A stretch of 10,152 nt of DNA, taken from assembly GCA_030646565.1 (NCBI GenBank), contig JAUSLA010000002.1, positions 1 to 10,152 on the forward strand, written 5' to 3'. Shown here one piece after another: positions 5,825 to 10,152 of the stretch. The notes below the pieces were generated by a model. That model searched no databases, had not been told where the DNA came from, and saw only the letters and a program-made list of their open reading frames with translations. Position numbers and translations under genes: made by a program. Origin of the DNA: a bacterium. GTDB lineage: Bacteria; Patescibacteriota; Minisyncoccia; Minisyncoccales; RBG-13-42-11. Each line of letters starts with the position of its first letter. The stretch's first letter is position 1.

Positions 5825-5840
5825 GATTTCTCTATGAATT
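5825..5840 (-). promoter_or_regulatory. Candidate ribosome-binding region of rplX (AATTCATAGAGA + 4 nt)
   Basis: The 12-mer AATTCATAGAGA (coding strand, 5840-5829) stands 4 nt before the rplX ATG, exactly as upstream of rplR. AGAGA could pair weakly with the 16S 3' end. The upstream half merges into the ACGAATT repeat. Confidence 0.4.
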
Positions 5841-5901
5841 ACGAATTTTTTAAAATACGGAGTAATTTATTCGTAGATTCGTAAGTATTCGTAATTCGTA
5901 G
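5832..5901. repeat. ACGAATT inverted repeat, rplN-rplX spacer
   Basis: Outer arms are CTATGAATTACGAAT (5832-5846) and ATTCGTAATTCGTAG (5887-5901), pairing at 14 of 15 positions. Between them are more TTCGTA units (5869-5889). The right arm is the exact reverse complement of 6781-6795 upstream of rpmC. It fills nearly the whole 79-bp spacer. Confidence 0.75.
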
Positions 5902-5903
5902 GT

Positions 5904-6275
5904 TTAAACTAGTTCTTCCGCTAAAGTGGCGATTTTTTCAAAGCCCTTTTCCTTTAACTCTCGAGCCACGGGCCCTAAAATTCTTCCGCCTTTTGGCTCT
6001 TTGGTTTTTGCTTCCAAAATAACAGCCGCATTGTCGCTAAAATTAATATAACTGCCGTCTAACCGGCGAAATTTCTTTTTCTGACGGATAATCACCGCCC
6101 TCACCACCTCATGCTTTTTCACAATTCTTCTGGGTTCGGCCGTTTTAACGGCTGCCACAATCACGTCTCCAAGCTGAGCGTAGCGTTTTTTGGTGCCGCC
6201 CAACACCTTAAAACACTGGATGATTTTGGCGCCCGTATTATCTGCAACTTTTAACATTGTTCTGGTTTGTATCAT
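5904..6275 (-). CDS. rplN: 50S ribosomal protein L14
   Basis: Large-subunit protein at the subunit interface, part of bridge B8. It has 123 aa, normal length. The N-terminal signature MIQTRTMLKVADNTGAKIIQCFKVLGG (1-27) and the region AAVKTAEPRRIVKKHEVVRAVIIRQKKKFRRLDGSYINFSDNAAVIL are canonical. The C-terminus GGRILGPVARELKEKGFEKIATLAEELV is intact. In E. coli this is the first gene of the spc operon. Here the 79-bp spacer to rpsQ is filled by a repeat element and shows no convincing promoter. No Shine-Dalgarno precedes the ATG (the adjacent bases are ATGACCCC). Confidence 0.98.
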   Translation of the reverse strand: MIQTRTMLKVADNTGAKIIQCFKVLGGTKKRYAQLGDVIVAAVKTAEPRRIVKKHEVVRAVIIRQKKKFRRLDGSYINFSDNAAVILEAKTKEPKGGRILGPVARELKEKGFEKIATLAEELV

Positions 6276-6283
6276 GGGGTCAT

Positions 6284-6360
6284 TCTAACATCTAAACATC
6301 TTAACATATAAACATAATCTTTGTTTTTGTTAAAATGTTAAAATGTTTACATGTTTAGAT
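6284..6360. repeat. AACAT/ATGTT repeat element, copy 2 (rpsQ-rplN spacer)
   Basis: It contains AACATCTAAACATCTTAACA and ATATAAACATAAT to the left and TGTTAAAATGTTAAAATGTTTACATGTTTAGATT to the right, arranged as an imperfect inverted repeat. Read on the minus strand it parallels copy 1 at 4852-4942, with 25 identical nt (6325-6349). The rpsQ stop codon (6357-6355) sits at its edge, so here it is almost purely intergenic. Confidence 0.8.
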
Positions 6361-6591
6361 TATTTTCCTAATCACTCTCCATTTCTTATCTTTGCTAATC
6401 GGTTTGCATTCTTCAATAACAACTCTGTCTCCAATGTTATATTCTACCCCGCTTGTATCTGCTTTATACTTTTTGTGGGTCTTGTATCTTCTTTTATATT
6501 TGGGATGCTCTTTTATTCTTTCAACTCTAACCACGATGGTTTTTTGCATTTTAGCGGAGGTTATTGTTCCGGTTAATCTTTTTTTTGGCAT
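6355..6591 (-). CDS. rpsQ: 30S ribosomal protein S17
   Basis: 16S rRNA-binding OB-fold protein needed early in 30S assembly. It has 78 aa. Signatures include KRLTGTITSAKMQKTIVVRVERIKEHPKYKRRYKTHKKYKADTS (4-47) and the family-typical YNIGDRVVIEECKPISKDKKWRVIRKI (51-77). The ATG at 6591 is 4 nt after the rpmC stop. AAAGGG, overlapping the rpmC stop region, lies about 8 nt upstream and is one of the few plausible Shine-Dalgarno-like sequences in the window. The stop codon touches repeat copy 2. Confidence 0.97.
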   Translation of the reverse strand: MPKKRLTGTITSAKMQKTIVVRVERIKEHPKYKRRYKTHKKYKADTSGVEYNIGDRVVIEECKPISKDKKWRVIRKII

Positions 6592-6595
6592 AGTT

Positions 6596-6775
6596 TTAAC
6601 CCTTTAATATTGTTAAAATTTGGGCGATCTCTTTTTTTATTCTGCGCACCTCTCTGACATTTTTAACTTTTCCTGCCGCCAAATCAAAACGGAGCTGTCT
6701 TAATTTCTCCCCATCTTCCTTCAGAACCGTTTCCAATTCCTTTTTTGCTTTTTGCCGTAATTCACTAATCTTCAT
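6596..6775 (-). CDS. rpmC: 50S ribosomal protein L29
   Basis: Small two-helix protein beside the tunnel exit, where it helps form the docking site for SRP and trigger factor. It has 59 aa. It reads MKISELRQKAKKELETVLKE, then DGEKLRQLRFDLAAGKVKNV, then REVRRIKKEIAQILTILKG. It contains the family pattern L-x-x-L-R-F-x-x-A-x-G-x-x-x-N-x-x-x-x-R-x-x-R-x-x-I-A-x-I-x-T, and its place between rplP and rpsQ is canonical. ATG at 6775 is preceded by TAGGGAAA, a weak Shine-Dalgarno candidate. It ends 4 nt before rpsQ. Confidence 0.96.
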   Translation of the reverse strand: MKISELRQKAKKELETVLKEDGEKLRQLRFDLAAGKVKNVREVRRIKKEIAQILTILKG

Positions 6776-6780
6776 TTTCC

Positions 6781-6834
6781 CTACGAATTACGAATTTATT
6801 ACGAATGTGCGAATACGTTTTCGTATATTCGTAT
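6781..6834. repeat. ACGAATT repeat, rplP-rpmC spacer
   Basis: Successive ACGAATT/ACGAATG/GCGAATA units run from 6781 to about 6815, followed by TTCGTATATTCGTAT. ATACG (6813-6817) with CGTAT (6822-6826) can form a short hairpin. Bases 6781-6795 are the exact reverse complement of 5887-5901. It directly abuts hairpin module R3. Confidence 0.7.
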
Positions 6835-6889
6835 ACCGAGTCCCGCTTTGCGGGACGAAGGTTAAGAAGAGAACCCAGTTCTCTTCGCC
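6835..6889. repeat. Hairpin module R3 (complete), rplP-rpmC junction
   Basis: Edge ACCGAG (6835-6840), hairpin A GTCCCGC (6840-6846) with GCGGGAC (6850-6856) and loop TTT, linker GAAGGTTAA (6857-6865), hairpin B GAAGAGAAC (6866-6874) with GTTCTCTTC (6878-6886). Hairpin B is identical in stem to R2, while hairpin A is wholly different. It lies 18 nt downstream of the rplP stop on the coding strand. Confidence 0.85.
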
Positions 6890-6906
6890 TTTTCGTATTT
6901 CGTTAG

Positions 6907-7317
6907 CTATTTTTTAATAAATTTTGTTTTTATCGGTAATTTATCAGATGCTTTCCTAAAGGCCTCCTTGGCTGTTTCTTCTTTGACTCCGTCTAATTCA
7001 AAAATAATTCTGCCTGGCTTAATCGGAAAGACATAGTGGTCAACCGATCCCTTGCCCCCGCCCATTGGAACCTCGGTGCCTTTTTTGGTGACTGGTTTAT
7101 CCGGAAAAATTCTAACCCAAAGCTTTCCGCCTTTTTTTAAATACCTGATAATTGCCCTTCTCGCGGCCTCAATCTGTCTTGCTGTAATCCAAAGCGTCTC
7201 CATCGCCACCAAGCCAAAAGAGCCGAAATCCAATTCCGTTCCTCGCGTTGACAATCCTTTTGACTTGCTTCTGTGCCACTTTCTATGTTTTACTTTTTTC
7301 GGCATTAATATCGCCAT
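6907..7317 (-). CDS. rplP: 50S ribosomal protein L16
   Basis: Large-subunit protein near the A-site tRNA elbow and peptidyl transferase centre. It has 136 aa. Family motifs are MPKKVKHRKWHRSKSKG (5-21), ITARQIEAARRAIIRYLKKGGKLWVRIFPDKPVTKKGTE (44-82) and the GGGKGSVDHYVFPIKPGRIIFE stretch (86-107). The ATG at 7317 gives MAILMPKK. The internal ATG at 7305 (M5) would give MPKK, also compatible with orthologues, so the start is uncertain by four codons. No Shine-Dalgarno is seen. Upstream is the largest spacer of the window. Confidence 0.97.
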   Translation of the reverse strand: MAILMPKKVKHRKWHRSKSKGLSTRGTELDFGSFGLVAMETLWITARQIEAARRAIIRYLKKGGKLWVRIFPDKPVTKKGTEVPMGGGKGSVDHYVFPIKPGRIIFELDGVKEETAKEAFRKASDKLPIKTKFIKK

Positions 7318-7649
7318 GATAATACAAAATATAGTCGCTTACCGAGTCCCGCTTTGCGGGACGAAAGTGGAGAAGAACGAACATTCTTCGATATAAATAG
7401 TCAAAGAGAACTACGTTCTCTTCTTCACCTTCGGTATCTGAGGCTAGTTTTCCAAGGGGGACATATCGCAGTCCCGCCCACATTTAATTATGATTTATCC
7501 TTTAAGGTAACGGGGGCGGGACGAGATATAGCAGCGGCCGAAAAAAAAGCTTTATCTTGCCACTCTTGCCGACTGCGTGTCACCCGAGGGAAACTGACCG
7601 AAGATATTTACAACATCCCCAACCCCCTTCCGATGCGGGGTGTTAATTA
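7318..7649. other. 332-bp rpsC-rplP spacer with GC-richer, possibly structured core
   Basis: Bases 7341-7435 are hairpin modules. The remainder, about 7441-7644, is roughly 49% GC by hand count, above the neighbouring genes, and matches no gene I recognise. It has three possible paired regions: GTCCCGCCC (7471-7479) with GGGCGGGAC (7514-7522), enclosing CCTT/AAGG; GTCA (7579-7582) with TGAC (7595-7598) around CCC/GGG; and AACATCCCC (7612-7620) with GGGGTGTT (7637-7644). A run of eight T on the coding strand lies at 7548-7541 without a good hairpin before it. Open frames here have no family features. It could be a structured RNA, a regulatory leader of rplP, or a remnant of inserted DNA. Confidence 0.5.
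7341..7435. repeat. Hairpin modules R4a (forward) and R4b (inverted, half), rpsC-rplP spacer
   Basis: R4a: edge ACCGAG (7341-7346), hairpin A GTCCCGC (7346-7352) with GCGGGAC (7356-7362), linker GAAAGTGGA (7363-7371), hairpin B GAAGAA (7372-7377) with TTCTTC (7384-7389), then GATA. R4b lies in opposite orientation: AAGAGAAC (7404-7411) with GTTCTCTT (7415-7422), then TTCACCTTC, the reverse complement of the linker GAAGGTGAA, ending CGGTA. R4b lacks hairpin A, so its edge joins directly to the linker. Confidence 0.8.
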
Positions 7650-8315
7650 TCACTCAAACTTTTCGCCTTTATATATCCACACTTTAACTCCAACTGTTCC
7701 ATAAGCGCAGAAGGCCTCTACTCTGGCAAAATCAATTTCGGCTCGGATAGTTTGACGAGGAAGATTGCCTTTTTGCAACCATTCACGTCTCGCGATATCC
7801 GATCCTCCCAATCTTCCCGCTACCTCCACCCTCGCTCCTTTTGCTTGCCTGGACGACATAACCTTATCCAGGGACTGTTTTAAAACTCTTCTGTGGCCAA
7901 CCCTTTTCTCAATTTGCTGGGCTATCCATTGGCCGGTCAAAGCGGCCGAAGACCAAGGGTCTTTTACTTCTTTCACTTCAATTTTTAATTCGGGAACTCC
8001 CTTTTGGGGAACTTTCTTTGAAACTGTTTTTAAAACCTTTCTCTCTAATTCTTTTCTTAAAATCTCAATCCCTTCTCCGCCTCTGCCGATAATAAGGCCT
8101 GGCCTTGCGCTTGAAATAATAATTATGGTTTTGCCGGGGAATCTTTCGATTTCAATTTTTTCAATCCCCAGTTTCCCGATTTTATTTTTGAAAAATTCTC
8201 TAATTTTAAAATCTTCCTCCAGATATTGAGGCAATTTTTTCCTGTCCAGCCAACGTGAATCCCAATCTAAAAGCTCTTTTAATCTGTATGCTTTTGGGTG
8301 AACTTTATGCGCCAT
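7650..8315 (-). CDS. rpsC: 30S ribosomal protein S3
   Basis: Forms part of the mRNA entry channel and its helicase activity on the 30S head. It has 221 aa. N-terminal MAHKVHPKAYRLKELLDWDSRW (1-22), a KH domain with GxxG loop GRGG at 77-80, and the C-terminal S3 domain with GRLGGSDIARREW (167-179), LPRQTIRAEIDF (185-196) and YGTVGVKVWIYKGE (205-218) are all present. It ends with TGA followed at once by an in-frame TAA. The ATG at 8315 is only 8 nt from the base of module R5 hairpin A (8323-8341), with no Shine-Dalgarno, so a hairpin crowds the initiation region. Confidence 0.98.
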   Translation of the reverse strand: MAHKVHPKAYRLKELLDWDSRWLDRKKLPQYLEEDFKIREFFKNKIGKLGIEKIEIERFPGKTIIIISSARPGLIIGRGGEGIEILRKELERKVLKTVSKKVPQKGVPELKIEVKEVKDPWSSAALTGQWIAQQIEKRVGHRRVLKQSLDKVMSSRQAKGARVEVAGRLGGSDIARREWLQKGNLPRQTIRAEIDFARVEAFCAYGTVGVKVWIYKGEKFE

Positions 8316-8430
8316 ACACCGAACTTTCGCGTAGCGAAAGTGAAGGTCAAGATGAGGACGTAGTCCTCATCGACTACCGAGTCCCGCGAAGTGGGACGAA
8401 AGTGGAGATGAAGATTTATCCTCATCGACT
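8316..8430. repeat. Tandem hairpin modules R5a and R5b, rplV-rpsC junction
   Basis: R5a: hairpin A ACTTTCGC (8323-8330) with GCGAAAGT (8334-8341), linker GAAGGTCAA (8342-8350), hairpin B GATGAGGAC (8351-8359) with GTCCTCATC (8363-8371), edge GACT. R5b: edge ACCGAG (8376-8381), hairpin A GTCCCGC (8381-8387) with GTGGGAC (8391-8397), linker GAAAGTGGA (8398-8406), hairpin B GATGAAGA (8407-8414) with TCCTCATC (8419-8426), edge GACT (8427-8430). R5b stems each contain one non-Watson-Crick position. Two complete copies in head-to-tail order define the repeat unit. The rplV stop TAG (8431-8429) overlaps the terminal edge. Confidence 0.88.
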
Positions 8431-8980
8431 AAATTGCTTTTCTTCTGAATATTCTTTTTATTATTCCTTCTGACTTGGGTTTTGGTAATTCCTTCTTCGG
8501 TTTAAATTTAGTCTTCCCTGCCAAAAATCTATCTTCTTGCTGGGGTTTTTCTGATAAAATCTTCTCTACTTTTTTTTGTTCGATTGTTTCTTCTGAAACT
8601 GCCCCGGTTTTCAACCTTCCCGCCTTTTTTACTTTCTTTGTCCCTTTCGTAAGCTCGTCAAGGATAATTGTTATATGCGATGTCTTTTTTTGAATCTCGT
8701 AGGTCTGTCCGCGGGCTCTGGGCATCCATCTTTTTAACTTTGGGCCCTCGTCTACCGTAATTCTGGATACATAAAGATTAATGGGATCTAACTGAAAATT
8801 ATTTTTAGCGTTGGCTGTAGCCTGTTTTAAAAGCTTAAACAAAGGCCTGCTTGCGCCTTTTATCGTAAAATTCAAAATTTTTTGAGCTTCCTCAATTTTT
8901 TTACCCCTAATCAAATCGGCGACTAATCTTACTTTTCTGGGAGCTATTCTTAAGTGCCTAAGCTTGGCAATAACTATCAT
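8429..8980 (-). CDS. rplV: 50S ribosomal protein L22, with long basic C-terminal extension
   Basis: Lines the peptide exit tunnel. It has 183 aa against about 110-120 in most bacteria. The core spans 1-111: RHLRIAPRKVRLVADLIRGKK (8-28), LKQATANAKNN (51-61), and the tunnel-reaching hairpin VDEGPKLKRWMPRARGQTYEIQKKTSHITIIL (76-107). Residues 112-183 are a Lys/Glu-rich low-complexity extension ending KRIFRRKAI, apparently true coding sequence and probably unstructured, lying on the ribosome surface. The TAG stop overlaps module R5b. ATG at 8980 is separated from rpsS by 133 bp of hairpin modules, and no Shine-Dalgarno is seen. Confidence 0.97.
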   Translation of the reverse strand: MIVIAKLRHLRIAPRKVRLVADLIRGKKIEEAQKILNFTIKGASRPLFKLLKQATANAKNNFQLDPINLYVSRITVDEGPKLKRWMPRARGQTYEIQKKTSHITIILDELTKGTKKVKKAGRLKTGAVSEETIEQKKVEKILSEKPQQEDRFLAGKTKFKPKKELPKPKSEGIIKRIFRRKAI

Positions 8981-8990
8981 AACTTTATGT

Positions 8991-9143
8991 CGAAGAGATT
9001 TATCTCTTCTTCAGCTACCAAATCCCGCGAAGCGGGATGCAGGTGGAGAAGAGCGAAGCTCTTCGACTCGTCCCGCTTTCAGCGGGACTCGGGCGATGAA
9101 ATAAATTTCATCTTCACCTTCGTCCGCCAGAGGCGGACTCGGT
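8991..9143. repeat. Composite hairpin modules R6 (forward and inverted), rpsS-rplV junction
   Basis: Five hairpins run in 153 bp: GAAGAGA/TCTCTTC (8992-9009); ATCCCGC/GCGGGAT (9022-9038), linker GCAGGTGGA (9039-9047), GAAGAGC/GCTCTTC (9048-9064), all forward; GTCCCGC/GCGGGAC (9070-9088); GATGAAAT/ATTTCATC (9095-9112); then, inverted, the linker complement TTCACCTTC (9113-9121) and GTCCGCC/GGCGGAC (9122-9138), ending CTCGG. The last hairpin and linker are inside the rpsS reading frame. The mixture of orientations and junctions suggests repeated insertion or rearrangement at one site. Confidence 0.85.
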
Positions 9144-9461
9144 TTTAGATGATTTAATTTTTTCCGTCTCTTTTTCAGCCACTTTTGTTTCTATTTCTTT
9201 TTGTATTTTCCCTCCGTGCCTATGAAACTTAGTCGTGGGAGAAAATTCACCTAATCTGTGGCCAACCATATTTTCATCAACCCTTACTTCTAAAAAATCT
9301 TTTCCGTTATGAACTCCAAAAGTAAAGCCAAGCATTTCCGGAGCGATAGTGCAACGCCTTGACCAAGTTTTGATAATTTCTTTTCCTCCTTGCTTTAATT
9401 TCTTTATTTTCTCTAACAATTTTTCGTCCACATAGGGACCTTTTTTTAAACTTCTCGCCAT
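9114..9461 (-). CDS. rpsS: 30S ribosomal protein S19, with repeat-encoded C-terminus
   Basis: Binds 16S rRNA in the 30S head near the A-site tRNA, together with S13. It has 115 aa against about 90-95. The core is canonical: MARSLKKGPYVDEKLLEKIK (1-20), IKTWSRRCTIAPEMLGFTFGVHNGK (30-54) and VGHRLGEFSPTTKFHRHGGK (66-85). Past residue 90 it becomes a Lys/Glu-rich tail. The last nine residues, TESASGGRR, are encoded by inverted hairpin module R6, and the TGA stop (9116-9114) comes from the module linker. ATG at 9461 is 1 nt after the rplB stop. Purine-rich AGAGAAGAAAGAAA just upstream overlaps the rplB 3' end, so translation is probably coupled. Confidence 0.97.
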   Translation of the reverse strand: MARSLKKGPYVDEKLLEKIKKLKQGGKEIIKTWSRRCTIAPEMLGFTFGVHNGKDFLEVRVDENMVGHRLGEFSPTTKFHRHGGKIQKEIETKVAEKETEKIKSSKTESASGGRR

Positions 9462-9462
9462 A

Positions 9463-10152
9463 TTATTTCTTTCTTCTCTGAATAATTAATTTATTTGTCC
9501 ACTTATTTTTCCTGGTTTTTACCCCAAGAGCGTGTTTTCCCCAAGGGGTTTTGGGATACGGCATGCCAATCGGAGATCTTCCTTCTCCGCCTCCGTGCGG
9601 ATGATCGGGCGGATTCATAGCCACGCCCCGGACTGTTGGTCTAATTCCCATATGCCTTGACCTGCCGGCTTTTCCTATTTCAATGAATTTGTGCTCGGGA
9701 AATGAAACTTGCCCTATGGAAGCAAAACACTCGTTATTTATTTTTCTTACCTCTCCCGAAGGCATTTCTAAATGGGTATATTTTCCTTCTTGAGCCAAAA
9801 CGGCAGCCGTCGTTCCGGCTCCCCTGATTAGTTTTCCACCCCTATCGGGCTCTAATTCAACATTGTGAACCTGCGTTCCTACCGGAATATTTTTTAATTT
9901 CATCCTGTTGCCTGTTTTTATTTCGGCTTTTTCGGCGCAGATGATAGAATCGCCGACTTTTAGATCGCAGGGACAAAGCACATATCTTTTGTCTGATCCT
10001 TCGTATTCCACAAGGCATATAATGCTGGTTCTGTTCGGGTCATATTCAAGAGCAATGACTTTGCCTGGAATATTTATTTTTTCTTCTCCAAAATCAATAA
10101 TCCTATAAAGCCGTTTCGCCCCTCCGCCTTTATGCCTGACGGTAATTCTCCC
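9463..10152 (-). CDS. rplB: 50S ribosomal protein L2, partial (5' end outside window)
   Basis: Core 23S rRNA-binding protein needed for subunit association and peptidyl transferase activity. The visible C-terminal 229 residues start in frame at GRITVRHKGGGAKRLYRIIDF and continue through LEYDPNRTSIICLVEYEGSDKRYVLCP. An internal GTG at 10011 is not the start, because the frame stays open to the window edge and remains L2-like. The conserved MNPPDHPHGGGEG loop, containing the His tied to peptidyl transfer in E. coli L2, is present, followed by PWGKHALGVKTRKNKWTNKLIIQRRKK. About 45 N-terminal residues are missing. The stop is 1 nt before rpsS, as expected for S10-operon order. Confidence 0.98.
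   Translation of the reverse strand, partial: GRITVRHKGGGAKRLYRIIDFGEEKINIPGKVIALEYDPNRTSIICLVEYEGSDKRYVLCPCDLKVGDSIICAEKAEIKTGNRMKLKNIPVGTQVHNVELEPDRGGKLIRGAGTTAAVLAQEGKYTHLEMPSGEVRKINNECFASIGQVSFPEHKFIEIGKAGRSRHMGIRPTVRGVAMNPPDHPHGGGEGRSPIGMPYPKTPWGKHALGVKTRKNKWTNKLIIQRRKK

Noticed and set aside
7283..7483. 66-codon minus-strand open frame before rplP
   Set aside because: Half of it is translated hairpin module and it overlaps the rplP start out of frame. No recognisable domain.
7535..7560. Run of eight T on the coding strand as an intrinsic terminator
   Set aside because: No stable hairpin immediately precedes it on the transcribed strand, and a terminator here would cut the operon before rplP.
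7354..7704. 116-codon plus-strand open frame across the rpsC-rplP spacer
   Set aside because: It runs through hairpin modules and into the 3' end of rpsC on the opposite strand, has no family features, and changes composition along its length.
2193..9143. Hairpin repeats as a CRISPR array
   Set aside because: Units are not regularly spaced, lie in separate gene junctions, have variable stems and no spacer-like unique sequence of constant length.
9463..10011. GTG at 10011 as start of rplB
   Set aside because: The frame is open to the window edge and the residues upstream are clearly L2.
1..10152. Alternative genetic code with TGA as Gly
   Set aside because: rplO, rpsC and rpsS end at TGA at or just past their family ends, and no TGA occurs inside the conserved frames.

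Overview
The window is a ribosomal-protein gene block, all genes on the minus strand, that joins the S10 and spc operons. In transcription order (high to low coordinate) it reads rplB (5' end outside the window), rpsS, rplV, rpsC, rplP, rpmC, rpsQ, rplN, rplX, rplE, rpsN, rpsH, rplF, rplR, rpsE, rplO, secY, adk, and the first 14 codons of map at the low-coordinate edge. Two genes (rpmC and the map fragment) and two corrected starts (rpsH, rpsN) come from reading the sequence directly. The rpmD (L30) gene that normally sits between rpsE and rplO is absent. The gap there is 78 bp, too short to hold it.

The organism is most likely a member of the Candidate Phyla Radiation (Patescibacteria), probably of Parcubacteria type. 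The evidence is missing L30 in an otherwise canonical cluster, low GC, very few Shine-Dalgarno sequences, a divergent adenylate kinase, a palindrome-encoded LPAGRQ peptide inside L18, and many short repeats between genes. TGA is used as a normal stop (rplO, rpsC, rpsS), which argues against the TGA=Gly lineages (Gracilibacteria, Absconditabacteria).

The genes are ordinary housekeeping: thirteen fully visible small- and large-subunit proteins of standard family length, several with unusual C-terminal tails, one partial L2, the SecY channel, and the usual adk-map tail of the spc operon. The unusual content lies between and at the ends of the genes. Six junctions carry a modular two-hairpin repeat: a CCGAG-type edge, hairpin A, a 9-nt linker fitting GMARGTNRA, hairpin B, then usually CGACT. 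Stem sequences differ between copies but stay base-paired. The modules provide or abut the stop codons of rplO, rpsH, rplV and rpsS, and they encode the last 9 residues of S19.

Other repeat families are an AACAT/ATGTT element (one copy encodes the last 28 residues of L5, an inverted copy fills the rplN-rpsQ gap), an ACGAATT element (rplX-rplN and rpmC-rplP gaps), a CAGAAAC repeat in the S5 tail, the 24-bp palindrome inside rplR, and a 46-bp perfect palindrome between adk and map. The largest gap (332 bp, rpsC-rplP) holds a GC-richer, possibly structured core of about 200 bp that I cannot identify. I see no CRISPR array, transposase, tRNA or rRNA. The most interesting candidate for something undescribed is the compensating two-hairpin module and its embedding in translational-apparatus mRNAs.
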